Shown piece after piece: positions 8,311 through 17,706 of a DNA stretch of 50,096 bases (position 1 is the stretch's first letter; every line of letters begins with the position of its first letter). Source of the stretch: Chloroflexota bacterium. Its GTDB lineage: Bacteria > Chloroflexota > Limnocylindria > Limnocylindrales > CSP1-4. The position numbers and the translations under genes are program-made. The DNA is taken from positions 18,139 to 68,234 of the forward strand of contig PMBG01000138.1 in assembly GCA_003153755.1 (NCBI GenBank). Direction: 5' to 3'. Below the pieces are notes generated by a model. It had not been told where the DNA came from. It did not search any database and saw nothing but the letters and a program-made list of their open reading frames with translations.

Positions 8311-9465
8311 GTGAGCGAAGCGTTGAACCAGACCAATCGTGCCGTGCCACAGCAGGCCGGCTCCGCAATTCCGGCGACCGCTCACGTCGATGCCACATCT
8401 CGCGAACTCCTGCTCGGCGCATACAACGTCAAGAAGTACTTCCCGATCATGGGCGGTTTCCTGCGTCACCAGATCGGCAGCGTCTACGCCGTCGACGACG
8501 TGTCGCTCGAGGTCTTCCGGGGTGAGAAGTTCGGTCTCGTGGGTGAATCCGGCTGCGGCAAGACCACGTTCGGCCGGACGATCTTGCGCCTCGAGAAGGC
8601 GACTGCCGGGAAGGTCGTCATGGCCGGCCAGGATGTCCTGGCCCTTCAGGGCGACGACCTGAAGAAGATGCGACGGCGGATGCAGATCATCTTCCAGGAT
8701 CCATACGGCTCGCTGAATCCGCGCATGCCCATCAGCGACATCATCGGCGAGGGTCTCGTTGCCCAGGCCGACAAGTTCAACGGCTGGGCCAAGCGCGACA
8801 TCCGCGACAAGCGGGTGGGCGACTACCTCGAGGCCGTGGGCCTCCGGCGCGACTACTCGCGTCGGTACCCGCACGAGTTCTCCGGTGGTCAGCGTCAAAG
8901 AATCGGTATTGCACGGGCACTGGTTCTCGATCCCGAACTTGTGGTCTGCGACGAGCCGGTGTCGGCGCTCGACGTGTCGATCCAGTCGCAGATCCTCAAC
9001 CTGCTATCGGACCTGCGCGCCCAATTCAACCTCACGTACCTGTTCATCGCGCACAACCTGTCGGTGGTGCAGTACTTCTGCGAGCGCATCGGGGTCATGT
9101 ATCTGGGCAAGCTCGTTGAAGTGGCGGACACCGACGACTTGTACGCGGGGCCGCTGCATCCGTACTCCGTCGCCCTCTTGTCGGCGATCCCGCTGCCCGA
9201 CCCGCGCGTCCGGAAGAAGCGCCTCGTCCTCAAGGGCGACGTGCCATCTCCCGCCAACCCGCCCACAGGCTGCCGGTTCCACACTCGGTGCTGGCTGCGC
9301 GATCGGCTCGGCAATCCGGCTGAGTGTGCGACTACCGAGCCGGTCCTGCGGTCACTCGGAGGAACTCGCCAGGTTGCCTGTCACTTCGCCGAGAAGGTCA
9401 CGGCGGAAGCGGTGCAAGCCACAGTCGCTACTCAGGATGTGATCGAAACGGCAACGGACGACTGA
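8311..9465 (+). CDS. ABC importer ATP-binding protein, DppF/OppF type
   Basis: This 384-residue protein is the second ATPase of the first importer. GTG at 8311 lies one base after the preceding TGA and is preferred to the in-frame start at 8260 inside the upstream gene. About 30 poorly conserved residues precede the ABC domain. Walker A is GESGCGKTT, the signature is [15 protein letters not shown], and Walker B is [12 protein letters not shown]. The switch region reads IAHNLSVV, with Asn where Asp is common; this is tolerated in OppF proteins. The Cys-containing C-terminal block (GCRFHTRCW) is present. It ends the operon. Confidence 0.94.
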   Translation: MSEALNQTNRAVPQQAGSAIPATAHVDATSRELLLGAYNVKKYFPIMGGFLRHQIGSVYAVDDVSLEVFRGEKFGLVGESGCGKTTFGRTILRLEKATAGKVVMAGQDVLALQGDDLKKMRRRMQIIFQDPYGSLNPRMPISDIIGEGLVAQADKFNGWAKRDIRDKRVGDYLEAVGLRRDYSRRYPHEFSGGQRQRIGIARALVLDPELVVCDEPVSALDVSIQSQILNLLSDLRAQFNLTYLFIAHNLSVVQYFCERIGVMYLGKLVEVADTDDLYAGPLHPYSVALLSAIPLPDPRVRKKRLVLKGDVPSPANPPTGCRFHTRCWLRDRLGNPAECATTEPVLRSLGGTRQVACHFAEKVTAEAVQATVATQDVIETATDD

Positions 9466-9774
9466 CGGTCGGCGGAGTCGAGGATTCGCCTTCGGGCAGA
9501 CTCGACGGCCACCGGCCCGCTTCTCGCGGGTTGCCGTTTCGTTGCAGGATCCACGCACCAAAGCGATCAGTGTCCGCTCCCTCGGACAGTGAGGTTAGGA
9601 TGGGTGGGTACACGGATGCGCCGCACGTGCCATAGCGGCGCCAGATAGACCCGGTTGCGCGCTCCCTAGGCGCGGGTGACCCGGGAGTCCAGGACGCCCA
9701 AGGGATTCGACCCAGAGTCGCAGTCCGGTCCTGGCAAGTGGCCACGAAGGCCCAACGTGAAGGTAGGAGTGGAC
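9466..9774. other. 309-base intergenic region between two peptide-importer operons
   Basis: There is no gene here that I can support. The region holds a terminator-like hairpin (9513-9536), a perfect 6-bp inverted repeat TGTCCG-CTCCCT-CGGACA (9571-9588) followed by a weak -10-like TAGGAT (9596-9601), and the ribosome binding site AGGAG (9765-9769) of the next gene. The inverted repeat may be an operator overlapping the promoter, but no good -35 box is visible. Confidence 0.5.
9513..9540 (+). terminator. Terminator-like hairpin after the first importer operon
   Basis: CCCGC (9516-9520) pairs with GCGGG (9526-9530) around TTCTC, and CGG (9513-9515) can add to CCG (9534-9536). The T-rich segment TTTCGTT follows. 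The position at the end of an operon fits an intrinsic terminator; the stem is short. Confidence 0.45.
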
Positions 9775-11493
9775 ATGAAGAAGAGGCTATTCTCATTGCT
9801 GGCCGTCGCGATCCTCGCGGCATCGGCCTGCACCTCGAGCAGCACATCGCCGTCGGCGGCAGCGCCCGGGACTACCGGTCCGGCCGTTGCCACGCCGGTC
9901 GTTACCCCGGCCGTGACCCCCGCGGCTGCCGGTGGAACCATCGTCGTCGGTCTCGACGGCGACATGGTGTTTGCCGATCCCGCTCTGACGAGCGACGGCA
10001 ACTCGCTCTACGTGGCGGCGCAGGTCATCCAGGGCCTGGTAGGTCTCAAGCCCGGAACGATCAGCGAGATCATCCCGGTACTCGCGGCCGCCCTGCCCAC
10101 CGTCAGCACCGACGGCAAGGTCTACACTTTCAAGCTGCGCACCGGTGTGAAGTTCCACGACGGTACGACCTTCGACGCGGCGGCGGTCAAGTTCAACTAC
10201 GACCGCTGGAAGGCGTTCCCCAAGGGCGACCTGCAGGACAACGCCTACTACTACGGAGCGGTCTTCGGCGGCTTCGGCGCGGACTCCAACCTCGTTTCGG
10301 TTGACGCTCCGGATGCCACCACCGTTGTCTTCACCTTCAAGACGCCGCAGTCGAACTTCCTGATCAGCCAGACCCTCCAGGTCTTCGGCATCGAGAGCCC
10401 CGCGGCCCTCCAGAAGGACAAGGCCGACACGACGCCCCTCAAGGACAACAAGTACGCCCAGGGCCAGGGCGAGAGCATGGTCGGCACCGGGCCGTTCAAG
10501 TTCTCCGAATGGGTCCCCGGCGACCACATCACGCTCGTCAAGAACCCCGACTACTACGATGCGGCCGGCATGGCCAAGCTCGACAAGATCACCTTCAAGC
10601 CGATGGGTGACTCGACGGCCAAGCTGCAGGCGCTTCAGTCCGGCAGCATCGACCTCGCCGAGACCATCTCCCCGGCAGACGTAGCGACCGCCAAGAGCTC
10701 AGGTCTCACGATCCTGGACCGCGGCCAGTCCTGCAACCTGGGCTACCTCGGACTCAACCAGTCCGTCGGCGGCAAGGCCACCATCTACGCGAACAAGAAC
10801 GTCCGCCTGGCGATCGCCCAGGCCGTCAACAAGCAGGGTTACATCGACGCCTTCTACGCCGGTCAGGGCAAGGTGCCGCAGAGCTGGCTCCCGGCCGCGA
10901 CCACCGGTTACAAGGCCGAGACGATGCCCACCTACGACGTCACCAAGGCCAAGGCCAGCCTGACCGCCGCGGGCCTCACCGCGGACAAGCTCAAGGTTGA
11001 CCTGTACTACCCGTCCAACGTAGTTCGCCCGTACATGCCCGATCCCAAGGCTCTTGCCACGGCCATCGCCGGCGACCTTACGGCCGTCGGATTCACCGTG
11101 ACCCTCAAGAGCGAGGACTGGCACGGCGGTTACGTGAAGGACGCCACCAACGGCAACCTGTCGATGTTCCTCTTCGGATGGACCTGCGACTGGGCCGGCG
11201 CCGACAACTTCCTCTACACCGCCTGGTTCGGATACCAGGGCGGCAAGCCGAACCTTCAGTTCGGGTGGAAGAACGACGCGGCCAACGCGCTGATGCTGAA
11301 GGCTCTGTCCGAGCCGACCGTTGACGCCGCAAACGCCGACTGGGGCCAGGTCCAGGACATGCTCGCCACCGACATGCCCACCGTTCCGATCGTCAACTCC
11401 ACGCCTCCGGGCGCCTACACCAGCAAGGTGCAGGGGTTCGTCGGCTCCGGTAACGCGATCGAGTACTTCAACACAGTCTCCCTCTCAAAGTAG
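9775..11493 (+). CDS. Extracellular solute-binding lipoprotein, family 5 (receptor of the second importer)
   Basis: This 572-residue SBP_bac_5 receptor is only distantly related to the two upstream ones. ATG at 9775 follows AGGAG by 5 bases and begins MKKRLFSLLAVAILAASAC, with the lipobox cysteine at residue 19. The family block VYTFKLRTGVKFHDGTTFDAA is the classic signature of peptide-binding receptors, so peptides are a more secure guess here than for the first system. Codon use is strongly C-ending, which suggests high expression. A G+C-rich hairpin separates it from its permease genes. Confidence 0.93.
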   Translation: MKKRLFSLLAVAILAASACTSSSTSPSAAAPGTTGPAVATPVVTPAVTPAAAGGTIVVGLDGDMVFADPALTSDGNSLYVAAQVIQGLVGLKPGTISEIIPVLAAALPTVSTDGKVYTFKLRTGVKFHDGTTFDAAAVKFNYDRWKAFPKGDLQDNAYYYGAVFGGFGADSNLVSVDAPDATTVVFTFKTPQSNFLISQTLQVFGIESPAALQKDKADTTPLKDNKYAQGQGESMVGTGPFKFSEWVPGDHITLVKNPDYYDAAGMAKLDKITFKPMGDSTAKLQALQSGSIDLAETISPADVATAKSSGLTILDRGQSCNLGYLGLNQSVGGKATIYANKNVRLAIAQAVNKQGYIDAFYAGQGKVPQSWLPAATTGYKAETMPTYDVTKAKASLTAAGLTADKLKVDLYYPSNVVRPYMPDPKALATAIAGDLTAVGFTVTLKSEDWHGGYVKDATNGNLSMFLFGWTCDWAGADNFLYTAWFGYQGGKPNLQFGWKNDAANALMLKALSEPTVDAANADWGQVQDMLATDMPTVPIVNSTPPGAYTSKVQGFVGSGNAIEYFNTVSLSK

Positions 11494-11583
11494 CCTCGCT
11501 CGAGCTCATGCTCGCGTGAGAACGCCGCCCGCGGCAGGATCAGCGATCCGGCTCCACCGGGCGTAGTATTCGGCGCAACCAGT

Positions 11584-11612
11584 CCCCCCGGGGTCCAAAA
11601 GGCCCCGGGGGG
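11584..11612 (+). terminator. Strong stem-loop between receptor and permease genes of the second importer
   Basis: CCCCCCGGGG (11584-11593) pairs with CCCCGGGGGG (11603-11612); CC and GG continue the stem across a single unpaired T, leaving the loop AAAA. No T-run follows. It occupies the same position as the hairpin at 5091-5123 and probably limits read-through into the permease genes or protects the receptor mRNA. Confidence 0.6.
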
Positions 11613-11641
11613 CCTCTACAAGCGGAGGGATCTTCCAGCTC

Positions 11642-12646
11642 GTGCTGAGGTTCATCGTCCGAAGGGTGCTCGGGGCCGTTCCCGTGCTGCTCGGACTCTC
11701 TATCATCCTGTTCCTCTTCCTCCGGCTATTGCCCGGTGGAGGACCAGCCGAGGCGATCCTCGGTCAGCACGCCACGCCCGAGCTGGTCGCCCAGATCAAC
11801 CACACCCAGGGATTCGACCAGCCCCTCTACGTCCAGTACTTCGCCTACCTGGGGCGCTTGCTCCACGGGGATCTTGGCTCGAGTGTTATTGACGGTCGGT
11901 CGGTCGTCGACACGTTCCTCGTGCGCTTCCCCGGGACCATCGAACTCACGATAGGGGCTCTCATCTTTGCCGTCGGGATCGGCATCCCTCTCGGCAGGCT
12001 GGCCGCCCGACACCCGAACAGCTGGATCGACGGCATCGTGACCGTGATCTCGCTCTTCGGTATTTCGATCCCGGTCTTCGTGCTCGGCTATTCGATGGCC
12101 TTCGTCTTCTCCGTGGAGCTGCACTGGCTGCCGCAGGTTGGGCAGCTGGATCCGCGGCTCGACATACCCGTAGTCACCAACTTCTCGGTCATCGACGCCA
12201 TCCTGTCCGGCAACTGGCACATCGTCGACGCACTGGCGCATCTCATCCTGCCGTCTATCGCTCTCGGTTCGATTCCGCTGGCCGTGATCACCCGGATCAC
12301 CCGCGCCGCGGTCATCGACGTCAGCAACGAGGACTATGTCAGGACCGCGCGCGCCAAGGGCCTCACCGACAGCCGAGTGAACGATCGCCACATCATGCGC
12401 AACGCCTGGTTGCCGGTCACGACCGTCATCGGTCTGCAGGTGGGCCAGCTGCTTGCCGGCGCTGTGCTCACCGAGACTGTGTTCACCTGGAACGGCGTGG
12501 GGTCCTGGGTGGTCAAGTCGATTCAGGACCATGACTTCATCGTGGTCCAGTCACTCATCCTGATCTTCGCGGTGATCTTCCTGACCGTGAACCTGATAGT
12601 CGACGTGGGCTACGCGTTCCTGAATCCGCGGATCAGGTACAGCTGA
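11642..12646 (+). CDS. ABC importer permease, DppB/OppB type (second importer)
   Basis: This 334-residue inner-membrane permease starts with GTG at 11642 and reads MLRFIVRRVLGAVPVLLGLS, a typical DppB start with helix 1 at about residues 9-28. GGAGGG at 11624-11629 is 12 bases upstream, somewhat far. The EAA motif is DYVRTARAKGLTDSRV near residues 231-246. It forms the channel with the product of the next gene, whose start overlaps its stop. Confidence 0.93.
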   Translation: MLRFIVRRVLGAVPVLLGLSIILFLFLRLLPGGGPAEAILGQHATPELVAQINHTQGFDQPLYVQYFAYLGRLLHGDLGSSVIDGRSVVDTFLVRFPGTIELTIGALIFAVGIGIPLGRLAARHPNSWIDGIVTVISLFGISIPVFVLGYSMAFVFSVELHWLPQVGQLDPRLDIPVVTNFSVIDAILSGNWHIVDALAHLILPSIALGSIPLAVITRITRAAVIDVSNEDYVRTARAKGLTDSRVNDRHIMRNAWLPVTTVIGLQVGQLLAGAVLTETVFTWNGVGSWVVKSIQDHDFIVVQSLILIFAVIFLTVNLIVDVGYAFLNPRIRYS

Positions 12647-13542
12647 TGACCGCCTCAACGGCTGCCGTCCGAACCGGCGCATCCAAGCGCGCGAGCCGCG
12701 GTCTCTGGCACGACGCCTTCTCGCGTCTGATGCGCAACAAGCCCGCGCTCGTGGGGCTCGGCCTGATCGCGTTCTTCGTGATCTGCGCCATCCTGGCGCC
12801 GGTCATCGCACCGTACGACCCCGCCCCGGCCGGCCAAACGGCCTTCGCCAGGCACGCCCCGGATCTGACGCACATCATGGGCACGGACAAGCAGGGCTGG
12901 GACGAGTACACCCGAATCCTGTACGGCGCGCGCATCAGCCTCACCGTCGGTGTCGTGGCGGTGCTATTCGGACTCATCGGCGGAACACTGATCGGGGCCA
13001 TCGCAGGCGGTGCCGGCGGGATGGTGGACAGCATCCTCATGCGCGTCACGGACATCCTGCTCGCGGTCCCCGGCATCCTGCTCGCAATCGGCATCGTCGC
13101 GTGGCTCGGCCAGGGCCAGATCCAGATCATGCTGGCGGTCGGCATCGCGTACTCGCCGATGTTCGCCCGGCTTCTGCGGGGCAGTCTGCTTGCTCTGCGG
13201 GAGTCGGATTACGTCATGGCCGCTCGCTCGATGGGGGCGTCACCGCGGCGCATCCTCGTGCGCCACATGCTGCCCAACGCGCTGACGCCGCTCATCGTCC
13301 AGGCGACGCTGGCAGCAGCCACCGCGATCATCGATGTTGCAGGCCTCGGCTTCCTGGGTCTCGGCCCCGGTGACCCCAGAGTGGCCGAGTGGGGCGAAAT
13401 GCTCACCGACTCAAAGGGCTTCCTCCAGAACGCCCCGTGGCTGATCTTCTTCCCGGGCGCCGCGATCGTCATCAGCGCAATCGGGTTCAACCTGCTCGGC
13501 GACGGCCTCCGCGAGGCTCTCGATCCGCGGCTGAAGCGGTAG
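12646..13542 (+). CDS. ABC importer permease, DppC/OppC type (second importer)
   Basis: This 298-residue protein is the partner permease of the second importer. Its ATG shares one base with the preceding stop (TGATG). It has the cytoplasmic N-terminus, first helix, and the family block IMGTDKQGWDEYTRILYGARISL. The EAA motif is DYVMAARSMGASPRRI. The last residues EALDPRLKR match the usual C-terminus of DppC proteins, so the frame is complete. Confidence 0.94.
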   Translation: MTASTAAVRTGASKRASRGLWHDAFSRLMRNKPALVGLGLIAFFVICAILAPVIAPYDPAPAGQTAFARHAPDLTHIMGTDKQGWDEYTRILYGARISLTVGVVAVLFGLIGGTLIGAIAGGAGGMVDSILMRVTDILLAVPGILLAIGIVAWLGQGQIQIMLAVGIAYSPMFARLLRGSLLALRESDYVMAARSMGASPRRILVRHMLPNALTPLIVQATLAAATAIIDVAGLGFLGLGPGDPRVAEWGEMLTDSKGFLQNAPWLIFFPGAAIVISAIGFNLLGDGLREALDPRLKR

Positions 13543-13550
13543 TGGCTTCC

Positions 13551-14627
13551 ATGCACCTGCTTTCCATCACCGACCTGATCGTGCGTTTCCGTACGCATGA
13601 CGGGACAGTCCATGCCGTGAACGGCGTGTCGTTCGACCTCGACGAGGGCGAGACGCTCGGCCTGGTTGGTGAATCCGGCTGCGGCAAGTCGGTCACCAAT
13701 CTGGCGGTCATGCGGCTGCTCCCGAAACCGGCGGGAAAGATCGAAGGCGGCCAGGTCTTCTTCGAGGGCCGCGACCTCCTCGAGATCGACGAGTCGGAGA
13801 TGCGGGATCTGCGCGGCCGTGAGATCGCGATGATCTTCCAGGACCCGATGACGAGCCTGAACCCGGTCCTCACTATCGAAGAGCAGATGATCGAGACGAT
13901 ACGGGCTCACCGTAAGGTGACCAGGAAGGAGGCACGGGCAAAGACGCTCGAGCTTCTCCAGATGGTGGGCATTCCCCAGCCCGAGACAAGGCTCCGCAAC
14001 TTCCCGCACCAGTTCAGCGGCGGCATGCGGCAGCGCGTGATGATCGCCATGGCGCTGGCGCTGGAGCCCAAGTTGCTCATCGCCGACGAACCGACGACCG
14101 CGCTCGACGTCACGATCCAGGCCCAGGTGCTGGACCTGCTTTCGCGTCTTGCCGCGGAACTTGGGACGGCCGTGATCCTGATAACCCACGACCTCGGCGT
14201 CGTGGCGGGCATGACCAAGCGCACCAACGTCATGTACGCGGGCTTCGTCGTGGAGAGCGCAACTACCGGCGATCTCTTCGCGCGTCCGCGCCACCCGTAC
14301 ACGGTGGGCCTGCTCCACTCGATGCCACGCCTTGATGCGCAGCCGGGTGAGCCTCTGATCCCCATCGAGGGGACCCCGCCGGATCTACGGTTCGCTCCCG
14401 TGGGCTGCCCGTTCGCGCCGCGCTGCGCCTGGCGGGTCGATCGCTGCTGGACGGAGATGCCCACCCTGGACGCGATCGATCCAACGCCCGAAATCGTGAC
14501 TACCGGCCCCGGCGCCACCCATCGCGTGGCGTGCTGGAACCCGGCCACCCCCGACGAGGGAGTCGCCGCGAAGCCGATCCGCGCCGGCTTCGTGCCGGCC
14601 GCTCCTCCAGCCGAGGCCGCGTCATGA
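13551..14627 (+). CDS. ABC importer ATP-binding protein, DppD/OppD type (second importer)
   Basis: This 358-residue cytoplasmic ATPase has Walker A GESGCGKS, signature [15 protein letters not shown], Walker [13 protein letters not shown] and switch ITHDLGVV. The C-terminal block has the expected cysteines ([16 protein letters not shown]). ATG at 13551 is favoured because the domain begins at once ([13 protein letters not shown]). GTG at 13542, overlapping the previous stop by one base, is an alternative that adds three residues. Confidence 0.94.
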   Translation: MHLLSITDLIVRFRTHDGTVHAVNGVSFDLDEGETLGLVGESGCGKSVTNLAVMRLLPKPAGKIEGGQVFFEGRDLLEIDESEMRDLRGREIAMIFQDPMTSLNPVLTIEEQMIETIRAHRKVTRKEARAKTLELLQMVGIPQPETRLRNFPHQFSGGMRQRVMIAMALALEPKLLIADEPTTALDVTIQAQVLDLLSRLAAELGTAVILITHDLGVVAGMTKRTNVMYAGFVVESATTGDLFARPRHPYTVGLLHSMPRLDAQPGEPLIPIEGTPPDLRFAPVGCPFAPRCAWRVDRCWTEMPTLDAIDPTPEIVTTGPGATHRVACWNPATPDEGVAAKPIRAGFVPAAPPAEAAS

Positions 14628-15847
14628 CAACCCCGATCGAACCTGGGGCCGCCGTGACCGGCGCCTACTCGCGCCCGCTGCTGCAGGTCGAGGACCTGCG
14701 CATGTATTTCCCGATCACCAGCGGCACGCTGATCAGCCGCCACGTCGGCGACGTGAAGGCCGTGGACGGGGTTTCGCTGTCCATCAAGAAGGGCGAGACC
14801 GTGGGTCTCGTCGGTGAATCCGGCTGCGGCAAGAGCACGGTCGGCCGGACGATCCTGCGCCTGTACGAGCCCACCGGCGGGCGAATCGTCGTGGACGGCC
14901 AGGACATCACCCACGCCGGCGGCAAGCAGCTGCGGGCCGCGCGGCGCCAGATGCAGATGATCTTCCAGGATCCGTACGCGAGCCTCAACCCGCGCATGAC
15001 CGCCGCGGGCATCGTGTCCGAGCCGCTCGAGATCCACGGGGTGGGGGAGCCTCGGGCGCGTCGAGAGCGCGTGCGCGATCTGCTGGGCATCGTGGGCCTC
15101 GATCCCGACTACGGCGACCGCTTCCCGCACGAGTTCAGCGGCGGCCAGCGCCAGCGCATCGGCGTCGCCCGCGCCCTGGCGCTCCATCCGGACTTGATCG
15201 TCGCCGACGAGCCGATCAGCGCCCTGGACGTGTCGATCCAGGCCCAGATCATCAACCTGCTCGAGAAGCTCCAGGACGAGTTCAAGCTGACATACCTGTT
15301 CATAGCTCACGACCTCTCGGTGGTGCGCCACATCAGCGACCGGATCGCCGTGATGTACCTGGGCCGCCTGGTGGAGGTGACAACCGCCCGCGCCCTGTAC
15401 GAGCGGCCGCTCCATCCGTACACGGTCGCGCTGCTCTCCGCAGTGCCGATCCCGGATCCGGTCATCGAGAACCGGCGCCAGCGGATCATCCTCGCCGGCG
15501 ACGTCCCCAGTCCGTCCAATCCTCCGTCGGGGTGCCACTTCCACACGAGATGCTGGCTGCGAACCCGGCTCGGCAACCCGGAGCGGTGCGTGGCCGAGGC
15601 CCCGGTTCTCCGAACCATGGGCACCGGACACGAAGTCGCGTGCCATTTCGCCGAAGAGGTGGATGGTTCCCCCGAACAGGGCCTGCAGGTCAAGGGCGCC
15701 GGCCCCGCTCCCACTTCGGCCACTGGCGGGGGCTCGGGCTCGGGAAGCGCGGCCGCCGGACCGGTCCCTGGCGGAGCCGCCGTATCGGCCGTCAACCCGC
15801 CCGCCGCACCTCCGGCACGGTCATCGCGGAAGCGCGAGCGGAGCTAG
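14624..15847 (+). CDS. ABC importer ATP-binding protein, DppF/OppF type, with low-complexity C-terminal tail
   Basis: This 407-residue ATPase overlaps the preceding gene by ATGA. Walker A is GESGCGKST, the signature is [15 protein letters not shown], Walker B is [12 protein letters not shown], and the switch is IAHDLSVV. The Cys-containing end of the family ([11 protein letters not shown], then VACHFAEEV) is followed by about 65 extra residues rich in Gly, Ala, Pro and Ser ending in a basic patch (SSRKRERS). The paralogue at 8311-9465 has only a short end after the same block. The tail has no recognisable domain. Confidence 0.94.
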   Translation: MTTPIEPGAAVTGAYSRPLLQVEDLRMYFPITSGTLISRHVGDVKAVDGVSLSIKKGETVGLVGESGCGKSTVGRTILRLYEPTGGRIVVDGQDITHAGGKQLRAARRQMQMIFQDPYASLNPRMTAAGIVSEPLEIHGVGEPRARRERVRDLLGIVGLDPDYGDRFPHEFSGGQRQRIGVARALALHPDLIVADEPISALDVSIQAQIINLLEKLQDEFKLTYLFIAHDLSVVRHISDRIAVMYLGRLVEVTTARALYERPLHPYTVALLSAVPIPDPVIENRRQRIILAGDVPSPSNPPSGCHFHTRCWLRTRLGNPERCVAEAPVLRTMGTGHEVACHFAEEVDGSPEQGLQVKGAGPAPTSATGGGSGSGSAAAGPVPGGAAVSAVNPPAAPPARSSRKRERS

Positions 15848-15856
15848 ACTCGCGTC

Positions 15857-16786
15857 GTGAAGCCTCTTCGCATAGCCCTGGCTCAGCTGGCTCCGCGCCT
15901 CGGCGGCCTCGACGAGAACCTTGCCCGTCACCGCGCTCTGATCGGTGAAGCCCGGACCGGCGGGGCCGGACTCGTCGTCTTTCCCGAACTGGGCCTGACC
16001 GGCTACCAGCTGCAGGATCTCGCGGCCGAAGTGGCGATGACCGCCGACGATCCGCGGCTGCAGGGCCTTGCCGCCGAGACCCGGGACATCTCCGCCGTAG
16101 TGTCCTTCGTCGAAGAGTCGCCGGACCACCGGCTCTTCATAAGCGCCGCGCTGCTCGAGGATGGCGAGGTCCGCTTCATCCACCGGAAGCTGTTCCTGCC
16201 CACATACGGGCTGTTCGACGAGCGGCGCTTCTTCGCGGCGGGCGACCGGCTGCGAACCGTCGACTCGCGCCTGGGCGTGCGTCTTGGGCTGGCGGTGTGT
16301 GAGGACTTCTGGCACATGGCGGTACCCGAGACGCTCGCCCTGGACGGCGCGCAGATGATCATCAATGTCTCGTCGTCGCCCGGCCGGGATCTTGCGGCGG
16401 TGCACGAGGTGGGTCTCGGAACCGCGGCATCGTGGCGGAATCTGCTGCGCACCTATGCGCAACTGACGACCACGTTTGCGATCTTCTGCAACCGCGTGGG
16501 CATGGACGAGACGATCAGCTTCTGGGGCGGGTCGGAGGTCATAGGCCCGAGCGGCGAGGCCGTCTTCAGCGCGCCTCTGTTCGACGAGGGGTTGTATTTC
16601 GTGGACGTTGAACTCGGCGACGTGCGGCGCGAGCGCATCGGCCTGCCGCTCCTGCGGGACGAACGGCCGGAACTTCATCTGCGCGAACTCCGGCGCGTGC
16701 TCGCGGAGCGCACGGAGACCGATCTCGGCGACGCCGGCGAGACATCCCCGCAGAGACCGGATCACGGCAGGGCGGAGCGCGACTGA
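15857..16786 (+). CDS. Carbon-nitrogen hydrolase, probable glutaminase partner of NAD synthetase
   Basis: This 309-residue nitrilase-superfamily protein begins MKPLRIALAQLAP (GTG start). The catalytic Glu-Lys-Cys triad is visible as FPELGLTGYQ, HRKLFLPTYG and LAVCEDFWH. In most glutamine-dependent NAD synthetases this amidase is the N-terminal domain; here it is a separate protein whose TGA overlaps the nadE start by one base (TGATG). It should release ammonia from glutamine for the next gene product. Another C-N hydrolase role cannot be excluded, but context and the YGLFDERRFF block support this one. Confidence 0.82.
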   Translation: MKPLRIALAQLAPRLGGLDENLARHRALIGEARTGGAGLVVFPELGLTGYQLQDLAAEVAMTADDPRLQGLAAETRDISAVVSFVEESPDHRLFISAALLEDGEVRFIHRKLFLPTYGLFDERRFFAAGDRLRTVDSRLGVRLGLAVCEDFWHMAVPETLALDGAQMIINVSSSPGRDLAAVHEVGLGTAASWRNLLRTYAQLTTTFAIFCNRVGMDETISFWGGSEVIGPSGEAVFSAPLFDEGLYFVDVELGDVRRERIGLPLLRDERPELHLRELRRVLAERTETDLGDAGETSPQRPDHGRAERD

Positions 16787-17706
16787 TGCCGCCCGGTGAG
16801 CCCCGTCCAGACGGTGAGCACGGCGCGCCCCTGTTCGAACTCCCCCCCGAACTCGCGATCGACACCGATGTCGCCCGCCGGGTAACGGTGGACTTCATCC
16901 GTAACCAGCTCCGGCAGGCGGGTTTTACGAAGGGTCTGCTCGGCCTGTCCGGCGGCATCGATTCGGCGCTGGTCGCGTACCTTGCGGCCGAGGCGGTTGG
17001 CCCCGAGAACCTTCTGTGCGTGATGATGCCGTACCGGACGTCGTCGCCGGAATCGGAGGATCACGCGCGCCTGGTCGTCGATCGGCTCGGTTGCCGCAGC
17101 GATCTGGTGGACATCAGCCCGATCGTGGACGGGTACTTCGGACACGACGGGCAAGCCGGTTCCGGCGGAGAGGGCGCGCTCGAAGCTGGTTCTCTGCGGC
17201 GTGGCAACTTCATGGCCCGCGCCCGGATGTGCACGCTCTACGACCGATCCGTGGTCTGGGGCGGGCTCGTCGTTGGGACCGGCAACAAGACCGAGTCGCT
17301 GATCGGCTACACGACTCTCTTCGGCGATTCGGCCTGCGCATTCAACCCCATCGGCGACCTGTACAAGAGCCAGGTGCGCCAGGTCGCGGTCGCCGTGGGC
17401 GTGCCCGAGGAGATCATTCGCAAGGCGCCCTCCGCGGACCTGTGGCCCGGCCAGACCGACGAACTCGAAGGCGGCTTCACCTACCCGCAACTCGATCGAA
17501 TGCTCTTCTGGATGATCGACAAGCGACGATCGGACGAGGAGTTGCTGGCGATGGGCTTCGCCGAGGCGGCGGTAGCGCGCGTCAAGCGGCTGGTTGCCGT
17601 TTCGGAGTTCAAGCGACAGGTGCCGCCGGTGGCAAAGCTCGGTCCGAGGACCACCGGCGTCGACTACCTGTATCCGAGGCGCCGTCCCGGCTCGGCAAAG
17701 CGATGA
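16786..17706 (+). CDS. nadE: NAD+ synthase
   Basis: This 306-residue enzyme adenylates and amidates nicotinate adenine dinucleotide to NAD+ in the cytoplasm. The PP-loop ATP motif LGLSGGIDSALVAYLAAE starts near residue 50, and TGNKTES and the PSADLWPGQTDE block confirm NadE. It lacks the fused amidase domain, which is encoded just upstream with a one-base overlap, so the pair probably acts as a glutamine-dependent complex. Its TGA overlaps the rsmI start. Confidence 0.95.
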   Translation: MPPGEPRPDGEHGAPLFELPPELAIDTDVARRVTVDFIRNQLRQAGFTKGLLGLSGGIDSALVAYLAAEAVGPENLLCVMMPYRTSSPESEDHARLVVDRLGCRSDLVDISPIVDGYFGHDGQAGSGGEGALEAGSLRRGNFMARARMCTLYDRSVVWGGLVVGTGNKTESLIGYTTLFGDSACAFNPIGDLYKSQVRQVAVAVGVPEEIIRKAPSADLWPGQTDELEGGFTYPQLDRMLFWMIDKRRSDEELLAMGFAEAAVARVKRLVAVSEFKRQVPPVAKLGPRTTGVDYLYPRRRPGSAKR

